57,212 nt of DNA from an uncultured Lachnospiraceae bacterium (GCA_900315495.1 OMZJ01000003.1:1-57212), one strand, 5' to 3'; shown: positions 14,672-23,693, counted from the first letter of the stretch. The notes: generated by a model not told the origin, from the sequence alone. A program made the numbers and translations.

Positions 14672-16099
14672 TCAATGGTGCCGTACGACTTCAAACCGTT
14701 CCAGCGAATAATCCGTCTCGTCCGGATCCAGGCCGGCTTTCTGCAGCGCGATCTGAATCTGCTGAGCGGGGGTGTCCACACCCTCCAGATCCGGGAGCAG
14801 CAGACCCCGCCGTCCTCCTTTCGAGACAATCACGCCGTACCTCTTCACATCCAGAGAATCTGCGGAAGCAATGGGTTCCGGTCTGCCGAGAACATCGACG
14901 GAGATGGAAAGCACCGGCAGTTCCTCCGGCCGGATCTCCGGGAAGCGGGGATCCCGCACCGCGGCACTGACCGCGTTCTCCAGGATTTCCTCCGCCAGGC
15001 AGGGTTTCGTCGGCCCCGTCGTCCCGATGCAGCCCCGCAGCTCTCCCTCCTCGCGGATGGAGACGAAGGCACCGGCCTTCCCGTGCAGCAGTTCCTCCCG
15101 CTGGCTCTCTGAGGCGTTCGGATTCTCCCGGATCATTTCTTCCGCCTCCTTCCTGGTCAACCGCTTTCTCTCCGTCACAAAGCGCCGGATCGAAGCGGCT
15201 GCCAGCCGGACATAGAGATCCGCGGATTCCCGTTCCTTCCGGAGCGCCTCCGCCTGCTGTTTCTCCCACTCGTCCAGAAAATGACGGGAGGCATCCTTTC
15301 CTGTGACCGCATAAGTGCAGATGCCATAGCCGACACCCAGCGTTCCCTCATGGGAGAGCGCTTCCGCCCGCACGGAAAGGCCGTCCAGGGCGCCGGCCAT
15401 CATGACAAAGCTCCGGTGGCCGCACTCGGCCGCACGGTCCAGAAGCGCGCTGCTGAAATCAAGGAGATCCCCGAAACGGGCGCTCCCCATCACATCCATC
15501 ACCCGGCGGTCATACACCGGGCCGTCCGGGTCGAACCCGTAGGGGCCGGACGCCGTCATCCGGTGGGAAAGGTCGCCGCTGGCGACGTACAGCACCCTCC
15601 GCCCGAGGGCATCCGCCGTCTGCTGAATCATCTCCCCCAGCCGGTAGTGATCGGACAGCGGCAGTCCTGACAGGCCGATCCGCACGATCGGCACATCCGG
15701 CAGTTCCTCCCGGAGAAAATACAGCGGAACCATGGTCCCCTGGTCCAGCGAAGCGTCCCGCTCTCCCAGAGTTCCCGCCGGGAAATGCCTGCGGTCCGCC
15801 AGTTCACAAAGCGCGCGGACGAATTCCGCGTCATACCGGACGGAAAAGCGGACACTGCCGGCGCCGTACCGCCCGAAATTTCCCTGTGCGCCGCTTCCCG
15901 GCGAGATGTGAAAATAATCCCGGTACATAATACTGTGCGGGGTGGACAGAATGATCGTATCCGGGCGGAGCTGTGCCGCAAAGCGGGCCGCCTTCCGATA
16001 GCAGTCAATCGTCTTCTGCACTTTCTTTTCTTCGCCGCGCCCGATCTCCGGAATCAATACGGGCGGGTGCGGGACCATAATGGCACCAATGACTGACAT
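14672..16099 (-). CDS. AmmeMemoRadiSam protein B-A fusion (LigB/Memo plus AMMECR1)
   Basis: Two domains in one 475-residue chain. Residues 1-265 are a class III extradiol-dioxygenase/Memo-like domain starting VIGAIMVPHPPVLIPEIG. Candidate metal ligands are His11 (PHPP), His55 (STPH), His179 (GDLSH) and Glu251 (SHEG). Residues 275-475 are AMMECR1: FVSIREEGELRGCIGTTGP, then VRDPRFPEIRPEELPVLSISVDVL and RRGLLLPDLEGVDT. The family usually has DHG before VPLYF, whereas this protein has DQG at 119-121, so one active-site-region His may be missing. I chose the ATG at 16099; an ATG at 16114 is also possible. It follows an aldo/keto reductase by about 20 bases and precedes the radical SAM partner. The biochemical role is unknown. 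Confidence 0.9.
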   Translation of the reverse strand: MSVIGAIMVPHPPVLIPEIGRGEEKKVQKTIDCYRKAARFAAQLRPDTIILSTPHSIMYRDYFHISPGSGAQGNFGRYGAGSVRFSVRYDAEFVRALCELADRRHFPAGTLGERDASLDQGTMVPLYFLREELPDVPIVRIGLSGLPLSDHYRLGEMIQQTADALGRRVLYVASGDLSHRMTASGPYGFDPDGPVYDRRVMDVMGSARFGDLLDFSSALLDRAAECGHRSFVMMAGALDGLSVRAEALSHEGTLGVGYGICTYAVTGKDASRHFLDEWEKQQAEALRKERESADLYVRLAAASIRRFVTERKRLTRKEAEEMIRENPNASESQREELLHGKAGAFVSIREEGELRGCIGTTGPTKPCLAEEILENAVSAAVRDPRFPEIRPEELPVLSISVDVLGRPEPIASADSLDVKRYGVIVSKGGRRGLLLPDLEGVDTPAQQIQIALQKAGLDPDETDYSLERFEVVRHH

Positions 16100-16119
16100 C
16101 CAAATCAACCCCATTCTTC

Positions 16120-17085
16120 TCACATAAGATTCAGCCACGCGCACTCCTCCTCGGTAAGAGGAAGGTGCAGCGCCGCAATGTTTTCTTCCATCCGCGCCGG
16201 GCTGTGTGTGGAAATCACCGCATAGGTGTTGAGTTTCTGGTGAAACAGCCAGCTCAGCGCCACCTGCGGCACCTGTACACCCTTCTTTTCTGCCAGGATC
16301 TCGCAGCGGCGGAGCCGCTCGAAATTGTCCGCCGCGGCAAATCCCTTCTGCGCGTACGGATCCAGGAACTCTCCCACCCGGCCGGCATCCGTGGATTTCA
16401 TCCGGCCGGAGAAAAAGCCGGCTGCCAGAGAGGACCAGGCGACCACCGGCATTCCGGTTTCCGCATACCAAGTGCGTGCCTCTGCCTGCGCCGGTCCGGA
16501 GAGGGAGACGCTTCCGCCGCCCCAGATATCCCCGCGGACCTCCGCCAGGCCGTAGTTCGGGCTGGAAACCGTGAAGGGGATCAGGCCGCGGCGGTAGGCG
16601 TATTCATTGGCCGCATCGATGCGCTCGTGCGTCCAGTTGGATCCGCCGAATGCGCCGATTTTTCCCTCCGCGTGCAGGGCATTGAACGCCTCCACCAGTT
16701 CCCCGACCGGGACCTCGGGATCATCCCGGTGCAGCAGATAGATATCAAAATAGCCGGTGTGAAGAAGTTCGGAAGAACGCGCAAAGTCTTTCCGCATCTC
16801 CTTTTCACTCACGCGTTTTTCCCAGTGCGGCGTGGGATGGCAGCACTTGGTCAGAAGGACCAGCCGATCCCGGTTACCGCGCTTTTCGATCCAGTCGCCG
16901 ATGGATTTTTCGGATTGACCGTACACCCGCGCCGTGTCGATGGCATTGATGCCGAGGGCCAGGATTCCGTCCAGAAGCTCCGACGCGTCGCCGCCGTTCT
17001 TGAAAGGTGTACCCGCCGTCCCGAAAAAGATCCGGGATACCGGCTTGTTCACGCCCTCGATTGTTCCATAGGTCATTTTATCCAT
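16120..17085 (-). CDS. Aldo/keto reductase
   Basis: NADPH-dependent reductase with a TIM-barrel fold, 321 residues. The catalytic tetrad is visible: Asp and Tyr in DTARVYGQSE, Lys in LLTKCCHPTP and His in YLLHRDDPE. The cofactor region is VVAWSSLAAGFFSG plus the C-terminal part around YAVISTHSPARMEEN. I start at the ATG at 17085 (MDKMTYG), which has GGAGGG 11 bases upstream; an ATG further upstream in the same frame would place the SD inside the gene. It lies between the GH105 hydrolase and the AmmeMemoRadiSam genes in the same direction. In this setting it probably reduces a sugar-derived aldehyde or ketone, which is inference from position. Confidence 0.88.
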   Translation of the reverse strand: MDKMTYGTIEGVNKPVSRIFFGTAGTPFKNGGDASELLDGILALGINAIDTARVYGQSEKSIGDWIEKRGNRDRLVLLTKCCHPTPHWEKRVSEKEMRKDFARSSELLHTGYFDIYLLHRDDPEVPVGELVEAFNALHAEGKIGAFGGSNWTHERIDAANEYAYRRGLIPFTVSSPNYGLAEVRGDIWGGGSVSLSGPAQAEARTWYAETGMPVVAWSSLAAGFFSGRMKSTDAGRVGEFLDPYAQKGFAAADNFERLRRCEILAEKKGVQVPQVALSWLFHQKLNTYAVISTHSPARMEENIAALHLPLTEEECAWLNLM

Positions 17086-17265
17086 TTTGGTTTCATCCCT
17101 CCGCTTTTCTTCCATGTTTGCATGCAGTATGCCGTCTGTGATTCCCGCGCCGGTCCGGGTTTGAATCTGCCGGCTCCGCTTCCGCAGGCACCGGACCGCT
17201 GTCTCTGTCCGGTTACTGACCACCATCCGGATTATTGTCCCGTCCGGGGGATTGTCCTTGTTCCA

Positions 17266-18408
17266 TCAAAGATCCTCGAGGCACTGATTCCCGGCATGAA
17301 CCGCCATCAGGCAGACCGCCTGCTGCTCCGGCGCAAAACCGGAATGGGAAAAGTCCGGGGACGCGCATACCTCCCGCAGGATTCCATAGCGGTCCACCTT
17401 TTTGATCACCTGCCGCAGAAGCTCCCATGCATTCTGCCGGTATTTCCGGTATCTCTGCGATGCCCGGTCCGATTCCAGCCATTTTTCCCGCAGCCCGCGG
17501 TACACCGCATAGCACCACATGGAAGCGATTCCGTATTCCGGAAAGGTATCCGGCTGATCCAGAACGTTGTGAAATCGGCCCTTCCCGTCCCGGCACTGAT
17601 AGACAGTGTCGATCAGGCGCTGCTCGAAATCGATCATCTCTCTGCGCGCCGGATTTTTCCGCGGCAGCAGGCCGATCAGGCGGGCCGTCCCCATCAGCGC
17701 CCAACCGTTCCCGACGCCCCAGAGCGACGGATCGGACAGAGATTCTGTGCGGTCGCAGAAGCGGTGGGCCAGAAGCCCCTTCTCCGGGATGAAAAGCGCC
17801 TGCGTATAGCCCCGCCACTGCCGGACCGCCTCCTCCGGGAATCCTGCGGCAGCGAGATAGGGCGGCAGCATGTAAATGGAATCCGACCAGAACTCCTCCG
17901 AATGCATCTGATGATAGACAATCCCGTCCCGGTTTCTCGGCGCCTCTTCCAGCGCCCAGGACCGGAGGCGCTTTTCCGCATCGATGAGCACCGGATTCTT
18001 CGTTTCTCGCGCCGCCGCCAGAAGCGCCTCCCCGGCAGAGCAGGGATCCACAATCCCGCCCTCTCCTTCGGACAGGCAGGCCGGGCGTCCGTCCGGAAGC
18101 ATCCGGCTCACAGCGTCGAATGCCATCGGAATCAGGGTCTCAAAATCGCCCAGCTCCAGATAGGCCTGCATAGCGGTTCCCTGTTCCCAGCTTTTCCGCT
18201 GCATGGCAAGAAGCGCCCGGGAAACCTTGTCAGCGGTACGCCAGGCCGGTCCGTACCAGCCGGGGAGATCATCCTCCCCGGTATCGTCGTCATCATCCGG
18301 GACAAATTGCGAAAAGGAACCCGCCTCTTCGCCAAAGTCCTCTGACTCCGGCAGATTCTCCTCCGGCCGCACCTTTGCTGTGCGGCCTTTTCTGTGATGC
18401 TTTTTCAA
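17266..18408 (-). CDS. GH88/GH105-type unsaturated glycuronyl hydrolase
   Basis: (Alpha/alpha)6-barrel hydrolase of the YteR/UGL group, which opens the 4,5-unsaturated uronic acid left at oligosaccharide ends by pectin or rhamnogalacturonan lyases. It is 380 residues. Family marks: GIVDPCSAGEALL, DGIVYHQMHSEEFWSDSIYMLPPYLA with the likely catalytic Asp176, and LWGVGNGWALMG. Start codon is TTG at 18408, chosen because GGAGG lies eight bases upstream and no ATG occurs before residue 69. The first 50 residues are odd: a basic start followed by an acidic linker with five Asp in a row (39-43). The barrel begins at about WYGPAWRTADKV. Flanked on both sides by aldo/keto reductases. Confidence 0.85.
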   Translation of the reverse strand: MKKHHRKGRTAKVRPEENLPESEDFGEEAGSFSQFVPDDDDDTGEDDLPGWYGPAWRTADKVSRALLAMQRKSWEQGTAMQAYLELGDFETLIPMAFDAVSRMLPDGRPACLSEGEGGIVDPCSAGEALLAAARETKNPVLIDAEKRLRSWALEEAPRNRDGIVYHQMHSEEFWSDSIYMLPPYLAAAGFPEEAVRQWRGYTQALFIPEKGLLAHRFCDRTESLSDPSLWGVGNGWALMGTARLIGLLPRKNPARREMIDFEQRLIDTVYQCRDGKGRFHNVLDQPDTFPEYGIASMWCYAVYRGLREKWLESDRASQRYRKYRQNAWELLRQVIKKVDRYGILREVCASPDFSHSGFAPEQQAVCLMAVHAGNQCLEDL

Positions 18409-18495
18409 TTGTTTTTCCTCCGGGTCCGTCGTCCTGATTTGCAGGACTGCCGGCGGAAAGCAGCCATTCTCCGCTTTCCGCCGGCAGTACAAATT

Positions 18496-19503
18496 TCAGG
18501 CAAGGATTTTTTCGATCGCGTCGATCTCATCCTGCGTAAACGCAGTGTGGCCGACAATCTTCACGTTCTCCGCGATCTGCGACGGGCGGGACGCCCCGAT
18601 CAGGACGCTGGTGACCTCCCCGTCCCGAAGGGCCCATGACAGCGCAAGCTGCGCAAGGCTCTGGCCCCGCTCTCCGGCTACGGCGTTGAGCGCGCGGATC
18701 TCGGACAGTCTCTTCTCCGTCACATCCGACGCGTGCAGGAACCGTCCGTCCGTGCGGATGCGGCTGTCCTCCGGAATCCCGTTCAGGTACTTTCCGGTGA
18801 GAAGTCCCTGGGCCAGCGGACAGAACGCGATGATTCCGACGCCGTTCTGTGCACACCAGTGCTTTGTGCCCTCCGTCTCAATGTCCCGGACAAACATCGA
18901 ATACTTTCTCTGGTTGATGATGAACGGAACATGGCGCTCCCGGAGCATTCCCGTGATAGCCTGTGTCTGCTCCAGGTTATAATTGGAAATACCGACATAC
19001 AGGGCCTTGCCGCTCTTCACAATGTCCGCCAGAGCCGTGACCGTCTCCTCCAGCGGTGTCTCCGGGTCCGGTCTGTGGTGATAGAAAATATCCACGTAAT
19101 CCAGGCCCATTCTCTGCAGGCTCTGGTCGAGGCTTGCCATCAGGTACTTGCGGGAACCGCCGTCCCCGTAGGGACCGTCCCACATGCCGTAGCCGGCCTT
19201 GGTAGAGATGATCAGCTCATCCCGGTACCGTCCGAGATCCTTCTTCAGGATCCGACCGAAGTTTTCCTCCGCGGAACCGGCTTCCGGGCCGTAATTGTTG
19301 GCCAGGTCGAAATGAGTGATGCCGGCGTCAAATGCCGTCCGCACCATCATCCGCATATTGTCAAAATTCGCGTTGCTGCCAAAATTGTGCCAGAATCCCA
19401 GGGAAACTGCCGGAAGCTTCAGGCCGCTTGATCCGCAGCGGTGATATTCCATTCTTCCGTCATATCGCCCGGAATCTGCCACATAAACCGGTAAATTGTC
19501 CAT
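18496..19503 (-). CDS. Aldo/keto reductase, L-glyceraldehyde 3-phosphate reductase-like
   Basis: A 335-residue aldo/keto reductase most like Escherichia coli YghZ/Gpr, which reduces L-glyceraldehyde 3-phosphate. Marks: MEYHRCGSSGLKLPAVSLGFWHNFG, the catalytic Asp/Tyr in FDLANNYGPEAGSAEENFG, Lys in IISTKAGYGMWDGPYGDGGSRK and His in IFYHHRPDPETPLEET. The C-terminal cofactor segment is SVLIGASRPSQIAENV. The ATG at 19503 is preceded by GGGAGAG. It lies 247 bases downstream of the GH65-like gene. Substrate is inferred; in a rhamnose/uronate locus the reduction of a short aldehyde or keto sugar would make sense. Confidence 0.88.
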   Translation of the reverse strand: MDNLPVYVADSGRYDGRMEYHRCGSSGLKLPAVSLGFWHNFGSNANFDNMRMMVRTAFDAGITHFDLANNYGPEAGSAEENFGRILKKDLGRYRDELIISTKAGYGMWDGPYGDGGSRKYLMASLDQSLQRMGLDYVDIFYHHRPDPETPLEETVTALADIVKSGKALYVGISNYNLEQTQAITGMLRERHVPFIINQRKYSMFVRDIETEGTKHWCAQNGVGIIAFCPLAQGLLTGKYLNGIPEDSRIRTDGRFLHASDVTEKRLSEIRALNAVAGERGQSLAQLALSWALRDGEVTSVLIGASRPSQIAENVKIVGHTAFTQDEIDAIEKILA

Positions 19504-19539
19504 TTCTCTTCTCTCCCTTTTTCCTCTGATTTGTATTTC

Positions 19540-19635
19540 GGCCGCCGGCTTCCGCGCCGGAAGCGGCCGGATTTCCTTTCATCCCATTTCGCCTGCCGGT
19601 CATTCCCGCCGGCAGAAATGGCCGCCGGCTTCCGC
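19540..19635. repeat. Two 16-bp direct repeats in an intergenic gap
   Basis: GGCCGCCGGCTTCCGC occurs exactly at 19540-19555 and 19620-19635, 80 bases apart, between the GH65-like gene and the aldo/keto reductase gene. A CTGCCGG/CCGGCAG hairpin lies between them. No promoter is evident in the gap 19504-19750. Confidence 0.6.
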
Positions 19636-19750
19636 ACGCCGGACATCCGTTTCAAAGGCAGCCCGATTCCACTGCTTTCCCCTGCAGGAACCTTCCCCTG
19701 AAATCAGCTGCTGAAAGGGCAGGATGTGCACTTCTTTCACCCGCGGGTTC

Positions 19751-21814
19751 TCACACCGGCAGAGGCATGACTCCCTCGGATTCCACCTGCCATCCCTCTT
19801 TGGGGAAGCCAGGATTCACCACCGGATGGCTTTCGGAACCTTCCGCCATCATCGCCGTGGCGATCAGGAGCGACCCGTTGCCGGGCAGATACAGCGGCAG
19901 ATCATCCCGCGTCGCCTGCCGGTTGCATCCGCTGACAGTATAGACATTCTTGACCGTATCCTTCAGCAGCAGATCCACCGCCAGATCCGGCCGGTGCAGC
20001 CGCACCGCCGTCATCGCCATCACAGCAAAGTCCCATCCCCACAGGGATTTCTCATCCCATCCGGAGCACACGGCCTGCAGGGACCGCTCCATCACCGCGG
20101 GATCCAGCCTGCCGTTGTCCAGGAGGCCGTATCCCATCAGAAACGACGGATGGTCCACCGCGAATCTCCCGTAGGTCTCCTCCGTTCCGCTCACCGCGCA
20201 GATCCGCCCCACCCGGTCAATTTCCGGGAGGATCATCCGGTCCGCCGTCTGCATCCAGCAGTCCGGAACCGGCGCGCCGATGGCTTCAAGCATCGCCGTC
20301 GCCGCTCGGAGCCCGAAGATCCAGTACTCCAGCTCGAACACCGGATTTTTCGTCCTCCGCGGGGGCCAGCACTCCTGCACGGGGATCAGCGGCGCCGGCA
20401 GTTCCATCCGGCCCTCTGCGTTTTTCACCGCAAAATCCGCGCAGAAATCTGCGGTTTCCCGGATGACGTCGGCATATTCCCGGACAAGGTCATTGTTTCC
20501 GGTGGCTTTCCAGGACCAGTACAGCAAGGTCAGGATGTGAGGCTGCTGCCAGATGAGAAGCGGGGAGATCGGCGACGGGCTGTTGTCCGCCTCCGGTCCG
20601 CACTGTTTCGGCCAGCGGGCGCCGCGATATCCGTTGGCGGCCGCCAGCGCCCGAGCCTGCGGCAGATGTTCCCGGTACCAGGGAAGGGTCCGCAGCAGCA
20701 GGTCTGTTCTGCCGTAGAGAGGCAGCCACCCCTCGTGCCAGAAGGTCATCTCCAGATGGAACTTGCCACTCCAGCTGTTGCAGGAAAGACCTGTCTCCGC
20801 CGGTGGAACGGACCCGGTGTCCTGTGCCGCAAGCGTGTACTGGGACAGGACGATCCGGCGCTCCAGTTCCTGCGCCCGTGGATCTGTGCTTCCGGAAAAA
20901 TCCAGGACCCCTGTCTCCTTCCAGAAATGCTCCCACCACTGCGCGGAGCGCGCAAAGACATCGGCTGCAGGGCCTTCCCCGTCAAAGTCCCCTGATTTCT
21001 GAAACCAGGCGGAAAATTCCAACACGCCGCCCTCACCAGGGCACAGAAGATACCGGTGCGGCGATTCCGTCGGAAGGATCCGGACCGATTCGTCTGTCTG
21101 CACGAGGCAGTCATATCCCTCAAACGCTCCCCGCAGATGGAAGACTGTCCGCCCCGGCGAAAGCTCCGTCCAAGTTGTCGTGTGGTGCGCGGTGTCCGTA
21201 AAATCTGCCCCGGTGATATCCGGCGCCCCCAGCGGGAAGGCGATCTGTACGGAAAAGCGCTTCGCCGCTTCCGGAGCGATCCGGATGGCGAAGGCGACCC
21301 GGTCGCGGTCCGCATCCACACAGGTTCGGACCGTGCAGGGGACTTCGTCCGCCAGAAAGCGGCTGTCGATCACGCCTGTCCAGAGGTCCAATTCCTGCCG
21401 GATCCCGGTCAGGGCTTCCGGGGAAATCTCCTTCCCGTCGATCTGAAGGCCGATCCGTGCCAGATCCATCCGATGCGGATTTTCCCGGAGCCACCGGTAG
21501 ATCTTCTCCTCCCCCGGCGCACACTCCGTCGGATAGCGGACCGTTCTTCCGCTGCTCCCGTATTCGGTCAGCGTCAGATCCGCCGGTGTGAATCTGCCGG
21601 TCGGAGACTCCGCCGGCGTCGTATGCCATCCCCACTGTGCCATGGTGCACAGGGGAAAATGATGGTCCCGGTAACAGCCATACAGGGACTGCATGCCCGT
21701 CACGTCGCAGGTGAAGGCGAATTCGCCGTTTCCCACCGTCAGGGGCGACTCTGTGTCAATCCGGTTCAGCACCGGATTGTGCCGGTGCACCAGCGCATAC
21801 CGATCGATTGCCAT
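19751..21814 (-). CDS. Uncharacterised (alpha/alpha)6-barrel glycosidase, GH65-like
   Basis: A 687-residue cytoplasmic carbohydrate-active enzyme. The N-terminal half (about 1-300) is a beta-sandwich starting DRYALVHRHNPVLNRIDTESPLTVGNGEFAFTCDVTG. The C-terminal half is a helical barrel containing FHLEMTFWHEGWLPLYGR (352-369) and GYRGARWPKQ (395-404), both reminiscent of GH65 phosphorylases and hydrolases. Candidate acids are Glu355, Glu361, Glu481 (VQECWPP) and Glu494 or Glu496 (FELEYW). I recognise the pattern as a recurring protein beside sugar transporters but know no proven substrate. Start at ATG 21814 with GGAGAGG close upstream. It is the first enzyme gene after the ABC permeases, 88 bases downstream, so its substrate is probably the imported oligosaccharide. 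Confidence 0.72.
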   Translation of the reverse strand: MAIDRYALVHRHNPVLNRIDTESPLTVGNGEFAFTCDVTGMQSLYGCYRDHHFPLCTMAQWGWHTTPAESPTGRFTPADLTLTEYGSSGRTVRYPTECAPGEEKIYRWLRENPHRMDLARIGLQIDGKEISPEALTGIRQELDLWTGVIDSRFLADEVPCTVRTCVDADRDRVAFAIRIAPEAAKRFSVQIAFPLGAPDITGADFTDTAHHTTTWTELSPGRTVFHLRGAFEGYDCLVQTDESVRILPTESPHRYLLCPGEGGVLEFSAWFQKSGDFDGEGPAADVFARSAQWWEHFWKETGVLDFSGSTDPRAQELERRIVLSQYTLAAQDTGSVPPAETGLSCNSWSGKFHLEMTFWHEGWLPLYGRTDLLLRTLPWYREHLPQARALAAANGYRGARWPKQCGPEADNSPSPISPLLIWQQPHILTLLYWSWKATGNNDLVREYADVIRETADFCADFAVKNAEGRMELPAPLIPVQECWPPRRTKNPVFELEYWIFGLRAATAMLEAIGAPVPDCWMQTADRMILPEIDRVGRICAVSGTEETYGRFAVDHPSFLMGYGLLDNGRLDPAVMERSLQAVCSGWDEKSLWGWDFAVMAMTAVRLHRPDLAVDLLLKDTVKNVYTVSGCNRQATRDDLPLYLPGNGSLLIATAMMAEGSESHPVVNPGFPKEGWQVESEGVMPLPV

Positions 21815-21902
21815 GGTCCTCTCCGTTTCTGACGGCACAGGACAACCGTCCGGAACTGCGCATCCGGCCGTCCATCCTGTGCCGCCTTTCAAAAAGGCTT
21901 TC

Positions 21903-22742
21903 TCAGCCCTTCACGCTTCCGGCGGTCACGCCGTCCATCAGGTACCGGTTGAAGAACAGGAACAGCAGGAACACCGGAATCAGCGACAGTGTCGACATGG
22001 CAAACATCGGTCCGAAATTGGTTCCCTGCACATCGGCAAAGCTCTTGATGGCGTAGGACACCGTGTACATCTTGGGATCCGTCAGGTAGAGCAGCGGTCC
22101 CATGTAGTCATCCCAGATCCAATAGAAGGAAATGACCGTCGTGGTGATCAGGGACGGACCCAGAAGCGGCAGGATAATCCGCGTAAAGATCGAATATTTG
22201 CTGCAGCCGTCGATTTCCGCCGCCTCATCCAGCTCTCTGGGCAGGCCGCGGATAAACTGCATGATCATGTAGATAAAGAACGGCCAGCCGAGGAATTTCG
22301 GAATGATCAGCGGCGCGTACGTGCCGACCAGGCCGAGGCGGTTCCAGATGATGTACTGCGGGATCATCAGCACCTGTCCCGGAAGGAGCATGGTCAGAAT
22401 CATGCAGGTAAACCATACTTTTCTGCCCCGGAAGCGGATCCGCGCCAGGCCGTAGGCCACCATCGTGGAGCTGATGACGGTGCCGATCGTGCCGAGACCC
22501 GCCACCAGGAAGGAGTTCGCGAAATACCGGCCGAAGCTGACCAGCCCGGAGCCCTTCCATCCGTTGACGTAGTTCTGCCACACCCACACGGAGGGCCAGA
22601 ACGGCGCATTGTTTCCGAGAATCTCGCTCTTCTTCTTGAAGGAGCTGATGATCATCCAGAACACCGGGTAAATCATCAGTGCACCGAAGGCGATGACAAA
22701 CGTGTGATAGATAATATTCCCGATCCGTCTTTTTGCTTTCAT
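21903..22742 (-). CDS. Sugar ABC transporter permease (MalG-like)
   Basis: Inner-membrane permease of the CUT1 carbohydrate ABC importer class, 279 residues with six predicted membrane helices. The ATPase-coupling EAA loop is ELDEAAEIDGCSKYSIFTRIILPLLGP at about residues 190-215. The opening KRRIGNIIYHTFVIAFGALMIYPVFWM and the end FFNRYLMDGVTAGSVKG are typical of the MalG/LacG side. It starts 12 bases after the other permease stops. No ATPase gene is in the window, as is common for CUT1 systems in Clostridia that share one MsmK-type ATPase. Confidence 0.94.
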   Translation of the reverse strand: MKAKRRIGNIIYHTFVIAFGALMIYPVFWMIISSFKKKSEILGNNAPFWPSVWVWQNYVNGWKGSGLVSFGRYFANSFLVAGLGTIGTVISSTMVAYGLARIRFRGRKVWFTCMILTMLLPGQVLMIPQYIIWNRLGLVGTYAPLIIPKFLGWPFFIYMIMQFIRGLPRELDEAAEIDGCSKYSIFTRIILPLLGPSLITTTVISFYWIWDDYMGPLLYLTDPKMYTVSYAIKSFADVQGTNFGPMFAMSTLSLIPVFLLFLFFNRYLMDGVTAGSVKG

Positions 22743-22754
22743 GGTTCCGCCTCC

Positions 22755-23693
22755 TCACTGATCGTCCGAAGCATAGAAGACCCACGCCTTGGAAGTCTTG
22801 AAAATCACTGCCGTGATGGCCACCATGATCACCAGAATCACCCACGAAGCCGCGCACGCGTATCCCATGTGCTGATAGGTGAATCCTTCGGTGAAGATGA
22901 ACAGCGAAATGTAGTTGGTCGCATAGTTCGGCCCGCCGTTTGTGATGATCTGTGCCTGTGTGAAGGTCATGAACCCGGAGATCAGCTGCATCACCAGGTT
23001 AAACAGGATGATCGGAGAAAGGCTGGGCAGCGTGATGCTGATGAACCGGCGGAACTTGCCGGCACCGTCAATCTCTGCCGCCTCATAGTAATCCTTCGGG
23101 ATCTGCTTGAGGCCGGAGGCAAAAATCAGCATCGAGGAGCCGAACTGCCAGGCATTGCAGATGACCAGCGGGAGGAATGCCCACTTTGTGCTTCCGAAGA
23201 AGTTGAAGCCCGTGACGCCCAGCACAGTCTTGATGAAGGTGACGACCGGTCCGCGGCTGCCGAACAGCTGCTTCCATACCAGTGCGACCGCAACGGAACC
23301 GCCGACCAGGGACGGCACATAGTAGATCGCGCGGTAAACGCCCTGCAGCTTCGTGGGCTTGGTCAGGAGCATGGCGATGAGGAGCGCGAAAATCAGTTTC
23401 AGCGGGACGCCGATCAGAACGTACTGGAACGTCACCGCGATGGACTTCAGGAAAACGCTGTCGGTGAACAGCGTCAGGTAATTCTGCAGTCCGAGCCACT
23501 TCGGCACACTGCCGATCTTGTAGTCACAGAAGGAATAGTAGAGGGACAGACCCATCGGAATCAGCGTCAGGCACAGGAAGCTGATGATGAACGGCAGGAT
23601 AAAGACATAGCCCACCGTATTCTCTCTGTACCAGAAGCTCTGTTTACGGTTACGCGGCCGGTTTGCGGCTGCTGCACTGGATTGTTTTGCCAT
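22755..23693 (-). CDS. Sugar ABC transporter permease (MalF/LacF-like)
   Basis: Partner permease of the CUT1 importer, 312 residues, six membrane helices. The start YVFILPFIISFLCLTLIPMGLSLYYSF and the EAA loop YYEAAEIDGAGKFRRFISITLPSLSP are characteristic. I start at the ATG at 23693 with AAAGGAG six bases upstream; the frame is open further upstream but that part has no family likeness. It is separated from the binding-protein gene by a terminator hairpin, so permeases should be made in lower amounts than the binding protein. Confidence 0.94.
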   Translation of the reverse strand: MAKQSSAAAANRPRNRKQSFWYRENTVGYVFILPFIISFLCLTLIPMGLSLYYSFCDYKIGSVPKWLGLQNYLTLFTDSVFLKSIAVTFQYVLIGVPLKLIFALLIAMLLTKPTKLQGVYRAIYYVPSLVGGSVAVALVWKQLFGSRGPVVTFIKTVLGVTGFNFFGSTKWAFLPLVICNAWQFGSSMLIFASGLKQIPKDYYEAAEIDGAGKFRRFISITLPSLSPIILFNLVMQLISGFMTFTQAQIITNGGPNYATNYISLFIFTEGFTYQHMGYACAASWVILVIMVAITAVIFKTSKAWVFYASDDQ

